Shown one piece after another: positions 46,232-56,100 of a DNA stretch of 64,000 nt. Each line of letters starts with the position of its first letter. The stretch's first letter is position 1. Made by a program: the position numbers and the translations under genes. The notes under the pieces were generated by a model that saw nothing but the letters and a program-made list of their open reading frames with translations, did no database searches and was not told the DNA's origin. The DNA comes from Sphingobacterium sp. HMA12. GTDB lineage: Bacteria > Bacteroidota > Bacteroidia > Sphingobacteriales > Sphingobacteriaceae. The DNA lies in NCBI RefSeq assembly GCF_002933815.1, contig NZ_BEYR01000005.1, forward strand, positions 260 through 64,259, in the 5' to 3' direction.

Positions 46232-48595
46232 ATGATTAAATTATTTTTGAAAACCGCTTTACGGAATCTTAGACGCAACCCTTTAAATACGGCAATCAAT
46301 ATCCTCGGACTGTCCTTCGGATTTACGGTTGCTTTGGTGAGTACGTTATGGGTATTGAAACAATTCTCTTTTGATAAATATTACAGCAATTATCAACATA
46401 TTTATCAGGTGATGATGACGGGAACTTTCAATGATGAGAAATCTACTGATCGCTCCACCCCTATTCCTTTGGTCAAAGCGATTGCATCTGATTTCAAAAA
46501 TGAGATGCAAGACGCAGCTCTGGTGACCAATATGGAAAGCAATAATATCAAAGTAGGCGACAAAAAACTGAATGCACCTGGATTTTATGCTATGGGAAAG
46601 TTTGCTGAACTATTTTCCTTCGAATCCTTGCAGGGAAATAGCACTACGCCAACTACTCCATCCACCATCATTGTCTCCGAATCTCTAGCCAAGCGACTAT
46701 TTAATAAAACCGATGTTATTGGGAAAACTCTACAGTTGAATGGGAAAGAGCAATATACCATTCAAGGTGTTTATAAAGATATTCCCGAAAATAACACCTT
46801 TTATGGTTTGGATTACGTATTACCATTTGTCGACTATCTCGCTAAAAACCAAGGCATAGAAGAAAGCTGGTCCAATTGCTATTTTAGCACCTTTGCCAGG
46901 ATCGAAAATCCTGCGTTTGTTTCCTCCTTGGAGAATAAACTGACAAATATCATCAACAAAAATCTGACAGATATAAACCCTGAGATTCTGTTGCATCCCA
47001 TGTCCAAATGGCATCTTTATGATTCATTCAAAAATGGTAAAAATGTAGGCGGGCAAATTCAATATGTGTGGATGTTTGCCTGGATCAGTATATTTATTCT
47101 TTTGTTGGCCAGCATAAATTTTATCAACCTCAGTACGGCCCGAAGCTTAAAAAGAGGGAAGGAAATTGGTATTCTAAAATCGTTCGGTGTCAACCGTCGG
47201 CAACTGATTGCCGGATTTCTAGTGGAGTCCATCCTGTCCGTATCCTGTGCTTTTCTGATAGCGCTTATAATAAGCACTTTGCTTCTTCCGTGGATAAATA
47301 CCATCACCAATACCACATTGCGCGTTCCATTTACGAGTATTCAGTTCTACTTATACTCCTTTTTGGGGATTCTCTCCATTGGAATTCTGGCTGGAATATA
47401 CCCCGCGCTATTCTTATCCTCTTTTAATCCGATCCTCGCGCTCAAAGGAAAGATGAACATCGGCAAAAGAGGATTCAATGCCAGAAAGGGAATGGTTATC
47501 GTACAATTTGCGATTTCCATCTTTTTGATGATTGCAACCTATCTGGTGATAGAACAATTGCACTATACAAAAGACCGTCCGATCGGTTATAAAAGTTCAA
47601 ACTTAGTCAACGTTACTAGCAGTAGCCAGTTAATTTCCAAAAACTTTGAGATCCTGAGAAAAGAACTGATTGATCAAGGCCTGATTCAGGAGGCATCACT
47701 CACTTCGAATTTTGTCAATAAGCTTTCCTTAACTGGCGGTGGTTTTAACTGGCAGGGGAATGAAGCAAAGGAAGGATCCATTATGGGCATTTTCACCGTA
47801 GATGAAAACTTCGCCAAAACGGTACAATGGAATTTTTTGAAGGGAAGAAATTTCTCCAAGGATTTCAAGACAGATTCCACGGGAGTAATTATCAATGAAG
47901 CTGCGGCCAAATTTATGGGGGTTACAGATCTGACAAGCAAACAATTGTCCAAAAGAGGGATTAACTACACAATTATCGGTATTATACAGAACACCTTATC
48001 CGAATCCCCATTCAAGTCCATTACGCCCACGGCCTATTTTCTTGATTTTATACAAAAAAATAAAATAACACTTCGACTGAATGAACAGCAAGATATCAGT
48101 CAGACGATGAAAGCAATCGCACAACAATTCATTCGCTTTGATCCAGATCTCATTTTTGATTATGCATTCACAGATAAAGAATATGCCAAGCAATTTAAAC
48201 AGATGGAAATGATTAAAAGCCTGACAAGCATTTTTACAGGCCTTGCAATTCTGATTTCGTGCCTTGGCCTATATGCTCTGGTTGCCTTTCTAACCGAGCA
48301 ACGGGAAAAAGAAATTGGTATTCGAAAGGTGCTGGGAGCTTCTGAAATTGGCTTGTGGAGATTACTATGCACCGAATACTTCTGGTTGACATTGATCGGT
48401 TTTCTTATCGCCGCTCCTCTGGCCTACCTGTTAATGGAAAAATGGCTCGACGATTATGTCTATCGTATTTCAATTAAATGGACGGTATTTGCCCTTACGG
48501 GATTAACTGCACTTGGCATCACCCTCATAACGGTTAGCTATCAAGCTATTAAAGCGGCATTGGCCAATCCGGCCATCACATTACGTAACGAGTAG
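46232..48595 (+). CDS. Permease 10: double MacB/FtsX-type ABC permease
   Basis: The 787-residue protein starts MIKLFLKTALRNLRRNPLNTA. Its N-half coupling motif is unusual, KEIGILKSFGVN (310-321), replacing the common RKVLGA by LKSFGV. The C-half KEIGIRKVLGAS (693-704) is standard. The tail is NPAITLRNE, with alanine where nearly all others have valine. It is the last gene before a new control module, so it probably ends the unit that begins at hlyD, about 27 kb long. The gap from permease 9 is 81 bp. Confidence 0.92.
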   Translation: MIKLFLKTALRNLRRNPLNTAINILGLSFGFTVALVSTLWVLKQFSFDKYYSNYQHIYQVMMTGTFNDEKSTDRSTPIPLVKAIASDFKNEMQDAALVTNMESNNIKVGDKKLNAPGFYAMGKFAELFSFESLQGNSTTPTTPSTIIVSESLAKRLFNKTDVIGKTLQLNGKEQYTIQGVYKDIPENNTFYGLDYVLPFVDYLAKNQGIEESWSNCYFSTFARIENPAFVSSLENKLTNIINKNLTDINPEILLHPMSKWHLYDSFKNGKNVGGQIQYVWMFAWISIFILLLASINFINLSTARSLKRGKEIGILKSFGVNRRQLIAGFLVESILSVSCAFLIALIISTLLLPWINTITNTTLRVPFTSIQFYLYSFLGILSIGILAGIYPALFLSSFNPILALKGKMNIGKRGFNARKGMVIVQFAISIFLMIATYLVIEQLHYTKDRPIGYKSSNLVNVTSSSQLISKNFEILRKELIDQGLIQEASLTSNFVNKLSLTGGGFNWQGNEAKEGSIMGIFTVDENFAKTVQWNFLKGRNFSKDFKTDSTGVIINEAAAKFMGVTDLTSKQLSKRGINYTIIGIIQNTLSESPFKSITPTAYFLDFIQKNKITLRLNEQQDISQTMKAIAQQFIRFDPDLIFDYAFTDKEYAKQFKQMEMIKSLTSIFTGLAILISCLGLYALVAFLTEQREKEIGIRKVLGASEIGLWRLLCTEYFWLTLIGFLIAAPLAYLLMEKWLDDYVYRISIKWTVFALTGLTALGITLITVSYQAIKAALANPAITLRNE

Positions 48596-48602
48596 GTACA
48601 CA

Positions 48603-48640
48603 TGTACGGCGACGGACAGCAAACTGTCCGTTTCCGAACA
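48603..48640. promoter_or_regulatory. Paired activator palindromes upstream of permease 11
   Basis: TGTACGGCGACGGACA (48,603-48,618) and TGTCCGTTTCCGAACA (48,625-48,640) lie 22 bp start to start. They begin 7 bp after the permease 10 stop codon. Their half-sites and spacing match the two pairs between tolC and hlyD. The proximal edge is 56 bp from the -24 GG at 48,696. Confidence 0.8.
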
Positions 48641-48675
48641 TATCCCGGGGCTACCGGAACAAAAACACAACTAAC

Positions 48676-48710
48676 AATCAACAAGTTACACTTATGGCAA
48701 ACGAATTGAA
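48676..48710 (+). promoter_or_regulatory. Putative sigma-54 promoter and IHF-like site of permease 11 unit
   Basis: AATCAACAAGTTA (48,676-48,688) is a full match to WATCAA-N4-TTR. After 7 nt, TGGCAAACGAATTGAA (48,695-48,710) gives a -24 TGGCA and a -12 TTGA with the correct 10-nt gap between the GG and the G of the -12. The predicted start is near 48,721, about 90 nt before permease 11. The 217-bp gap is otherwise without recognised features. Confidence 0.68.
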
Positions 48711-48812
48711 ATAGCTATTTCTATCATGGCATGCCCAGCATACGGCTATCTATTTGGATAAACGGCTTTGTAAAACAGAAAATTATGAAAAAGTTACAAA
48801 AAACTCAATACG

Positions 48813-51203
48813 ATGATAAAGAATTACCTTAAAATTGCCTGGCGAAATATCAAAAAAAATAAAGGATTTTCCTTATTAAACATGTTTGGTTTAAGCTTGG
48901 GTATTACCTGCTTTTTGTTACTGGCAGCCTATATATTTCACGAATCAAGTTATGAACGTTTTTTTCCAAATGCTGACCGTTTAGCTTATTTCAGTCTTAC
49001 CTATAAGGCACCCAACAGTGCAGAAGAGGTAAATTCCAGTGTAACGCCAACAGCCTTGGCACCCACCCTGCAAGCAGAGCTTCCTGAAATCGAACAGGCT
49101 ACACGATTATATGGATATTCCAAAGCGGGAAACGTAGAATCGAAAGACGAAACGACGAAGGAAAAACAACTCATGTATGCCGACCCCAATTTTTTTAACA
49201 CCTTAGGTTACACCTTTATCGAAGGTGATTCCAAACATGCATTAACTGAACCGAACCAGATCGTGCTGACCAAGGAGCTAGCCGAAAAATACTTTCCCAA
49301 ACAATCCGCATTGGGAAAAACATTATCCATTGATAAGGTCAACTGGAAAGTAACCGGTGTCATACAAGACCTGCCAACAAATACACAGATCATCTTCTCT
49401 GCCATTCTTTCCAACAAAGGTTTAGCGCGCTACAAGCAACCTGAATGGTCTTCCGCAAACGATATCACGATTGCACTGTTAAAGAATAAGGAGAGTTTTG
49501 GAGCCATTCAACAGAAAATAGATCAGATCACCAAAGCAAAATTCGCTGAGGCGACGAAGCAAGGTTATCAATTTAGCTTTTCAATTGAAAAACTAATCGA
49601 TATCCATCTACATTCTAAGGCGGCAGGTTCCGGTAATCTGATGTATATCTATATTCTGATGGCCTTAGGTGCTGCACTTATCATCCTGACCAGCATTAAC
49701 TTCACAAATTTAATATTGGCACATGCCATCGAACGCAAAAAGGAAATTGGAGTCAAGAAAGTTCTGGGGGCGGCCCGACATACAATTTTTCTTCAGTTTT
49801 TTTCAGAATGCAGTTTGATGGTGTTGCTCTCCCTCTCCTTAGCCTTACTGGCTACATTTTTATTATTGCCTGTATTCGGTTCGTACATGGGAAGTGAGAT
49901 TAAATTAATCGTATGGACCGACCCTAGATTCTATGCTATCCTGTTTTTATTTTTTATCGTATTGACATTAATTTCCGGAGGATGGCCGGCCTATTCTATT
50001 GCCAGTTCAAAACCGATGTCTATTTTCAAACGGAAATTGACCGAGAAGCAACGCGGAATATCTTTTAGCAAAGTATTGGTAGCTTTCCAATTCAGCATAT
50101 CCATCTTCTTTATCATCTGTACCTTATTTGCAGTGCGGCAGATGCAATTTATACAGTCCAAAAATACGGGACTGGACCGTACGGATATGCTTGTGATCGA
50201 CGGACAGGGATGGCAGGATAAAGAAAGGCAGTTGTTAAAAGATGAGTTGATGCAGCTCAATAGCGTCGAAGGCGTTACAGCTTCCTATGACAATCCCGTT
50301 AATATTCAGGGCGGATATAGCATTAATGAAGTTGAGGGGCAGCCGAGCGATTTCGAAATGAATGTGACGGCAATTCCTATCGAGAAAGATTTTGTCTCCG
50401 TCTTTCGTATAAAAACAGTGGCTGGGGAGCCTCTTTCGGATACGGATATTTTACGTGCACGGGATACTGTATCTCCGGAATATAGTTTTGTGATCAATAC
50501 CCTCGCTGCTTCAGCCATGGGATTTACCCCGCAACAGGCTGTCGGTAAAAAAATCAATATGAACGGTCGTAAAGGAAGCATTAAACAAGTGGTCGCCAGC
50601 TTTAACTTTGCTTCTCTTCACAACGAGATTAAACCTATCGTACTTTTTCCCGAATACTATTATTTTGGCAATATTTTTATCAGACTCAACCCCAATACAC
50701 CAATTCAAGACGCAATAGCACAAGTGAATTCTGTCGTGAAAGAGATAGACATGAAGAATCAATTTGAATATCATTTTTTAAATGATGACTATAGCAAATT
50801 GTATTTAAAAGATCAGCAGACAACAAAGGTTATGCAACTCTTTTCGATTATTACCATTGCCATTGCTTGTATGGGTTTATTCGCACTATCTGCTTACACC
50901 GTACAACAGCGTGTAAAAGAAATTGGAATCCGTAAAATACTGGGCGCTTCCGTATTCAAAATCGTAAAAATACTCAGCGTCGACTTTATGGTACTCGTCT
51001 GTTCCGCCCTCTTGATCACGATACCCTTGGGTTGGTACGCCATGCATCGCTGGATGGATAATTTTGCCTATCACATTACATTGGACTGGTGGGTGTTTAT
51101 TGTAGCAGGATCCGGTGCACTGTTGGTATCCTTTATTACAATCAGTTTTCAGACCATAAAGGCAGCAGTCACAAATCCCATTGACAGTTTAAGGGATGAA
51201 TAA
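48813..51203 (+). CDS. Permease 11: double MacB/FtsX-type ABC permease
   Basis: The 796-residue protein starts MIKNYLKIAWRNIKKNKGFS. The segment after TM1 reads AAYIFHESSYERFF, unlike its neighbours. The partial permease 17 shares its GLxLGITxxLL start of TM1; both are the first gene after a control module. Coupling motifs are KEIGVKKVLGAA (310-321) and KEIGIRKILGAS (702-713); the tail is NPIDSLRDE. It has no adaptor or ATPase gene of its own and would depend on those encoded at 21,734 and 25,528, or on others elsewhere. Confidence 0.92.
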   Translation: MIKNYLKIAWRNIKKNKGFSLLNMFGLSLGITCFLLLAAYIFHESSYERFFPNADRLAYFSLTYKAPNSAEEVNSSVTPTALAPTLQAELPEIEQATRLYGYSKAGNVESKDETTKEKQLMYADPNFFNTLGYTFIEGDSKHALTEPNQIVLTKELAEKYFPKQSALGKTLSIDKVNWKVTGVIQDLPTNTQIIFSAILSNKGLARYKQPEWSSANDITIALLKNKESFGAIQQKIDQITKAKFAEATKQGYQFSFSIEKLIDIHLHSKAAGSGNLMYIYILMALGAALIILTSINFTNLILAHAIERKKEIGVKKVLGAARHTIFLQFFSECSLMVLLSLSLALLATFLLLPVFGSYMGSEIKLIVWTDPRFYAILFLFFIVLTLISGGWPAYSIASSKPMSIFKRKLTEKQRGISFSKVLVAFQFSISIFFIICTLFAVRQMQFIQSKNTGLDRTDMLVIDGQGWQDKERQLLKDELMQLNSVEGVTASYDNPVNIQGGYSINEVEGQPSDFEMNVTAIPIEKDFVSVFRIKTVAGEPLSDTDILRARDTVSPEYSFVINTLAASAMGFTPQQAVGKKINMNGRKGSIKQVVASFNFASLHNEIKPIVLFPEYYYFGNIFIRLNPNTPIQDAIAQVNSVVKEIDMKNQFEYHFLNDDYSKLYLKDQQTTKVMQLFSIITIAIACMGLFALSAYTVQQRVKEIGIRKILGASVFKIVKILSVDFMVLVCSALLITIPLGWYAMHRWMDNFAYHITLDWWVFIVAGSGALLVSFITISFQTIKAAVTNPIDSLRDE

Positions 51204-51215
51204 TTGTTAAAATAG
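51186..51215 (+). repeat. 30-bp direct repeat, copy 1 (end of permease 11)
   Basis: The 30 bases from 51,186 to 51,215 are identical to those from 53,599 to 53,628. Each copy covers the last codons of a permease (AGTTTAAGGGATGAATAA) and the first 12 bases of the spacer (TTGTTAAAATAG). Identity in the non-coding part points to recent copying or recombination. Confidence 0.9.
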
Positions 51216-51222
51216 CAACGAC

Positions 51223-53616
51223 ATGATGAAGACATACATCAAAATTGCTTGGCGCAACCTGATGAAGAACAAATCCTTTTCCTTGATCAATATCATAGGG
51301 CTGGCTATCGGCATGGCAGGAGCATTACTTATTGCGCTTTGGCTGCAAAATATGTTAACCATGGATCGTTTCCATGAGAAAGATGACCGCCTTTACGTAT
51401 TGAGCAATCGGGATGAATTTCAAGGGGATAAATATGCTTGGACATATACTCCTAAAATATTAGGCCCATCGATGGCTGCAGATTTTCCAGAGATTGAAGC
51501 ATTTACACGATATGATGAAGGCAATAAGTTCTTAACCACATTCGGGGATAAAAAATTAATTGCAAATACAGTATTTGTCGATCCCGGATTTTTTAAGATG
51601 TTCTCATTTCCCCTTGTCAAGGGATCTAATAATATTCAGTTTGACAACCCAAAAGGTCTTGTCCTAACCGAAAGTTATGCTAAGGCTTTATTTGGCGATG
51701 AGGATCCAATTGGCAAATCGGTTAAGATAGACTCCGTTAACCAAGTCGCTGTCCAAGCTATACTCAAAGATCTACCTACGAATTCAAGCTTCAAGTTTGA
51801 AATATTGCTCCCTCTAGCATATGCAAAAACAATTGGTTATGTGGATGACAACTGGAGCAATAACTCGATAAGCACTTATGTTTTATTAAAAGAAGGTGCC
51901 TCTTTAACAGCATTTAATAGCAAAATCAAAACTTACCTGAGAGATCATATCAATGCAAAAAATAAAGCGGAAGGCAGTCTGTCAGCTAGAAATACAGGTG
52001 AAATTTTTGCTTTTTCTTATCCAGATTCTTTCCTTTACAATAATGGTAAGGGCGGAAATTATACTTCAAGGCGCATTGACATCGTCAAGCTTTTTGCCTG
52101 GATCGGTATTTTTATATTGTTGGTTGCCAGCATCAATTTTATGAATTTAAGCACGGCACGTTCTGAGCGACGAGCGAAAGAAGTGGGAGTCCGAAAGGTA
52201 ATTGGTGCAAATAAGGCAAGCTTAATGGTTCAATTTCTGACCGAAAGTATACTGATTAGTCTGATCGGAATGGTGCTGGCAACAGTATTTGTTTTTATTC
52301 TTCTACCTTTCTTTAATGAACTTGTCGAAAAACAACTCAGCCTTTCCTTATTGAACTTACAAACTTGGTTGTTTCTCATGGCCTTTGCATTAGTGACAGG
52401 CATATTAGCAGGTACTTATCCAGCCTTTTTCCTCTCCTCTTTTCAACCTATCAAGACACTGAAGGGAAAATTTGTGTCCAAAACAAGAGGACTTAGTATT
52501 CGTTCGATTTTAGTGGTTGTTCAATTTAGCCTGGCCATTATATTAATTATCGCCACAGTCATCGTTGCAAAACAAATACAATACACCAAACAGCGCGACC
52601 GTGGTTATAATGAAAATGGTCTACTCTATAGCAGTATCAAGGGTGACTTGGAAAAGAATTATAAAATCCTGCGGGACGAATTGTTAGCTAGCAATGCGGT
52701 TGTTTCGGTATCCAAGAATATGTCTCCATTGACAGATTCATATAGCAATGGTTGGGGGTATACCTTCGGTACACCGACTGAAGAAGACAAACGAATTTCT
52801 TACAACCGTTTTAGTACCGATGCAGATGCGGTAAAGAATCTTGGACTGACATTAATCCAAGGTCGAGATATTGACATCTATAAATTCGCTACCGACAGTA
52901 CTGCCCTATTAGTAAACGAATCGGCTGTCAAAAGTCTACATCTCAAAAATCCGATTAACAGCATCGTTGATGGTGATGGTACAAAATGGACTGTAGTTGG
53001 TGTCATCAAAGATTTTATTGTAGGCTCACCATATGGCGATAATACGCCAATGATTATCATGGGACCTAAAACATGGTTTACAACAATTCATTATCGATTG
53101 AATACAAATCGCAATATCACAGAAAATTTGAAGACTATTGAATTAATCTTTAAGAAATTCAATCCAGATTATCCTTTTGAATATGAGTTCATTGACAAAA
53201 CTTATGAAGAGAAATTTAAAGAAACAAAAGCAATAGGTACGCTTTCTATGGTATTTGCAGGATTGACCATCTTTATTTCCTGTCTCGGTCTATTGGCTTT
53301 GATCGCCTACATGGCCGAAACGCGAATGAAAGAAATTGCCGTGCGTAAAGTGCTTGGCGCGACTGTCGCGCAAGTAACCTCATTACTTTCGTTAAATTTT
53401 ATCAAACTTGTCATCGTCTCCATTTTTATTGCCACACCAATCGCTTGGTGGGCAATGGACAAATGGTTGCAAGATTATAGTTACCGCATCCAGATCCAAT
53501 GGTATTATTTTGTTATTGCAGGGCTAATGGCAATTTTAATCAGCATGGCAACCATAAGTTACCAAGCCATTAAAGCGGCACTTAGCAATCCGGTGGATAG
53601 TTTAAGGGATGAATAA
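51223..53616 (+). CDS. Permease 12: double MacB/FtsX-type ABC permease
   Basis: The 797-residue protein starts MMKTYIKIAWRNLMKNKSFS. Coupling motifs are KEVGVRKVIGAN (319-330) and KEIAVRKVLGAT (703-714); the tail is NPVDSLRDE. It is the close sister of permease 14. The two share KNMSPxTDxYSNGWG, RFSTDADAVK and GRDIDIYK in the second periplasmic domain, and their last 50 or so residues are almost identical. The 19-bp spacer before it has the same length as, and resembles, that before permease 14. The spacer and 3' end carry the 30-bp repeat. Confidence 0.93.
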   Translation: MMKTYIKIAWRNLMKNKSFSLINIIGLAIGMAGALLIALWLQNMLTMDRFHEKDDRLYVLSNRDEFQGDKYAWTYTPKILGPSMAADFPEIEAFTRYDEGNKFLTTFGDKKLIANTVFVDPGFFKMFSFPLVKGSNNIQFDNPKGLVLTESYAKALFGDEDPIGKSVKIDSVNQVAVQAILKDLPTNSSFKFEILLPLAYAKTIGYVDDNWSNNSISTYVLLKEGASLTAFNSKIKTYLRDHINAKNKAEGSLSARNTGEIFAFSYPDSFLYNNGKGGNYTSRRIDIVKLFAWIGIFILLVASINFMNLSTARSERRAKEVGVRKVIGANKASLMVQFLTESILISLIGMVLATVFVFILLPFFNELVEKQLSLSLLNLQTWLFLMAFALVTGILAGTYPAFFLSSFQPIKTLKGKFVSKTRGLSIRSILVVVQFSLAIILIIATVIVAKQIQYTKQRDRGYNENGLLYSSIKGDLEKNYKILRDELLASNAVVSVSKNMSPLTDSYSNGWGYTFGTPTEEDKRISYNRFSTDADAVKNLGLTLIQGRDIDIYKFATDSTALLVNESAVKSLHLKNPINSIVDGDGTKWTVVGVIKDFIVGSPYGDNTPMIIMGPKTWFTTIHYRLNTNRNITENLKTIELIFKKFNPDYPFEYEFIDKTYEEKFKETKAIGTLSMVFAGLTIFISCLGLLALIAYMAETRMKEIAVRKVLGATVAQVTSLLSLNFIKLVIVSIFIATPIAWWAMDKWLQDYSYRIQIQWYYFVIAGLMAILISMATISYQAIKAALSNPVDSLRDE

Positions 53617-53628
53617 TTGTTAAAATAG
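53599..53628 (+). repeat. 30-bp direct repeat, copy 2 (end of permease 12)
   Basis: This is the second exact copy of the repeat at 51,186-51,215. It spans the end of permease 12 and the start of the following spacer. Confidence 0.9.
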
Positions 53629-53649
53629 ATAATAAAGATTAAAAACCCG

Positions 53650-53707
53650 ATAGATGGCAAGCTGGATCTTTTTAAAACTCCTGTTTTTGCTATCTATTTA
53701 TAACCAA
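53650..53707 (+). other. Long-loop hairpin between permeases 12 and 13
   Basis: ATAGATGGCAA (53,650-53,660) and TTGCTATCTAT (53,697-53,707) can pair over 11 bp with one G.T pair around a 36-nt loop, in the 101-bp gap. There is no T tract and the stem is AT-rich, so it is a weak candidate for an mRNA structure that shields or sets the end of permease 12. Confidence 0.35.
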
Positions 53708-53717
53708 TTCGAGAACA

Positions 53718-56081
53718 ATGCTTAAAAACTACTTTAAAATTGCATGGCGCAACCTGTGGAAAAGCAAAGGCTACTCCGCAATTAACATCATTGGGCTTTC
53801 CATCGGTATGGCTGCTGTACTGATTATTGGGATATGGGTACAAAACCAGTTGCAATTCGATAATTTTTACAGCAATAAAGATCGCCTATATAAACTTTGG
53901 AATAAATATCAAAATGACGAAGGAAAAATAAGTTTAATGGATGTCACCTCAGGGCGAGCAGCTCCTGCGCTATTAGAGGATTATCCAGAGGTCGAACGCG
54001 CTGCTCGTATGTATTTTGGTATAAACAGATTACTGTCGTTTGATGACAAAAAAATAAAATCAAAAGGAAACGAGGTCGACCCATCATTTCTGCAGCTATT
54101 TGATTTCAAACTTCGACGGGGAAATAATCATCAGGCGCTAGCAGAAACAAAGAATATTATCCTAACGGAAAGTCTCGCAAAAAGTATATTTGGGGATATC
54201 GATCCATTGGATAAAACTATTATTCTCGACAATAAAGAGCCCTATAAAGTTTCTGCGGTTATGCAAGATTTACCGAGTAACACAAATTTCGATTTTACCT
54301 ATTTAATCCCATTAGCAGACGCAAGCAAATATTCTCCAAATTGGAATACGATCACATTCTCAACCTATGTGCAGTTAAAATCGGGGACCGATATCGACGC
54401 TTTCAATAATAAGCTCATCAATATTATCGAAAAAAAAACCAACAAGGAGCTAAAAGGATCACTGTTTTTATATCCTGTATCCAAAATGCATCTATATTCC
54501 AAATTTGCACAGGGCATTCCAGTCGGAGGAAAGATTGATCAAGTTAAATTGGTTGCAGGAATCGGCCTATTGATATTATTGATTGCATGTATCAATTTTA
54601 TCAATCTCAGCACGGCAAGAAGCCAAAAAAGAGCAAAGGAAGTTGCTGTACGAAAAGTTGTAGGAGCCAGACGTCTCAATTTAATTGTCCAATTCCTAAC
54701 AGAATCTATACTGCTGGCTTTTATATCAGGGCTAAGCGCGATATTATTGACTAAGCTTGCGCTCCCCTTATTTAATAAGATTTTAGATAGACCTTTAGCC
54801 TTTTCATTTTCAGATACAACAATATGGCTGTCGTTGGTAGGCTTTATCTTCATAACGGGACTATTGGCTGGATTATATCCAGCATTTGTACTTTCCGCTT
54901 TCAAACCCATTAAATCACTAAAAATATTTGCGCGGTCAAAACAGTTTTCATTGAATTTCCGGGAATTATTAGTTGTTTTCCAATTCAGCATAGCCGTTAT
55001 TCTGATTATTGCTACGATTATCGTCAAGCAGCAAATTGAGTATGCAGGACAGCGTGACATAGGCTATAATACGGCTCAGTTGCTCGAAGTCGGAATAGAA
55101 GGTGATTTAGGGAAAAACTATGAAGCTATCAAATCAGAATTGATCGAAAACGGAGTTGCTACTGCCGTAACACGGATAGGATCATCAATCACAGGCGGGT
55201 CTGGAAACTCCTGGGGTGGTTTTTCGTGGCTGGGAGCTACTCCTGAACAGGAGAAAAAAATGGGTTTTGACCTGGGAAGAGCAGAAAGTGACCTTGTCAA
55301 AACACTCGGATTAAGGCTTATAGCAGGTCGTGATATAGATTATTCGAGATTAGCTGCCGATAGTACTGCTGCGCTACTAAATGAAGCAGCTGTCAAAGAA
55401 ATGAAGTTGGAAAATCCAATTGGAACTTATCTCAAGTGGGGAGACAACACCTATACCATCGTTGGAGTAATTAACGACTACATCAGTGGTTCGCCTTATA
55501 ACCCGGTAAAACCGATGCTTATATACGCAAACAAGACAGCACTATATAATCTGGTTATCCGTACAAATCCCAACGCTTCCATGGGCGATCAACTCAAAAA
55601 AATCGAACGAATTATTAAAAAATTCAATCCCGCATATCCATTCGAGTATCAGTTTGTCGATCATAAATTTGCAACTAAATTCAAAGACCAACAACAAACT
55701 GCTCAGCTCGCGTTTATCTTTTCGGGGCTAGCAATCTTTATTTCCTGTCTGGGTCTATTTGGGCTAGCATCTTATATCGCTGAGTTGAGGACGAAAGAAA
55801 TTGGTATTCGTAAAGTACTGGGCGCCTCAGTAAGTGGAATTACGGCTATGCTATCGAAAGATTTTGTCAAGCTTGTTATTATTTCCATTCTAATTGCTTC
55901 ACCAATTGCATGGTGGGCAATGAACAAATGGCTACAGGATTTCTCGTATCGCATTGAGATACAATGGTGGATTTTTGCATTGGCAGGGATCGCCGCCTTG
56001 CTGGTGGCCTTCGTAACGGTAAGTTCACAAGCTATCAGAGCGGCAAATCTCAATCCGGTAAAAACATTAAGGGATGAATAA
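53718..56081 (+). CDS. Permease 13: double MacB/FtsX-type ABC permease
   Basis: The 787-residue protein starts MLKNYFKIAWRNLWKSKGYS. Coupling motifs are KEVAVRKVVGAR (307-318) and KEIGIRKVLGAS (693-704); the tail is NPVKTLRDE, like permease 1. In the second periplasmic domain it shares ITGGSGNSWGGFSW and LIAGRDIDYSR with the pattern of permeases 12 and 14, but it is clearly more distant than those two are from each other. It lies between them. Its last codons and the following spacer (GGGATGAATAATTAC) also resemble the 30-bp repeat. Confidence 0.92.
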   Translation: MLKNYFKIAWRNLWKSKGYSAINIIGLSIGMAAVLIIGIWVQNQLQFDNFYSNKDRLYKLWNKYQNDEGKISLMDVTSGRAAPALLEDYPEVERAARMYFGINRLLSFDDKKIKSKGNEVDPSFLQLFDFKLRRGNNHQALAETKNIILTESLAKSIFGDIDPLDKTIILDNKEPYKVSAVMQDLPSNTNFDFTYLIPLADASKYSPNWNTITFSTYVQLKSGTDIDAFNNKLINIIEKKTNKELKGSLFLYPVSKMHLYSKFAQGIPVGGKIDQVKLVAGIGLLILLIACINFINLSTARSQKRAKEVAVRKVVGARRLNLIVQFLTESILLAFISGLSAILLTKLALPLFNKILDRPLAFSFSDTTIWLSLVGFIFITGLLAGLYPAFVLSAFKPIKSLKIFARSKQFSLNFRELLVVFQFSIAVILIIATIIVKQQIEYAGQRDIGYNTAQLLEVGIEGDLGKNYEAIKSELIENGVATAVTRIGSSITGGSGNSWGGFSWLGATPEQEKKMGFDLGRAESDLVKTLGLRLIAGRDIDYSRLAADSTAALLNEAAVKEMKLENPIGTYLKWGDNTYTIVGVINDYISGSPYNPVKPMLIYANKTALYNLVIRTNPNASMGDQLKKIERIIKKFNPAYPFEYQFVDHKFATKFKDQQQTAQLAFIFSGLAIFISCLGLFGLASYIAELRTKEIGIRKVLGASVSGITAMLSKDFVKLVIISILIASPIAWWAMNKWLQDFSYRIEIQWWIFALAGIAALLVAFVTVSSQAIRAANLNPVKTLRDE

Positions 56082-56100
56082 TTACTTCAATAGAAACAAC

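Noticed and set aside
48722..48745. A second -24-like TGGCATGCCC upstream of permease 11
   Set aside because: No -12 element lies at the right distance, and it does not share the spacing of the other modules.
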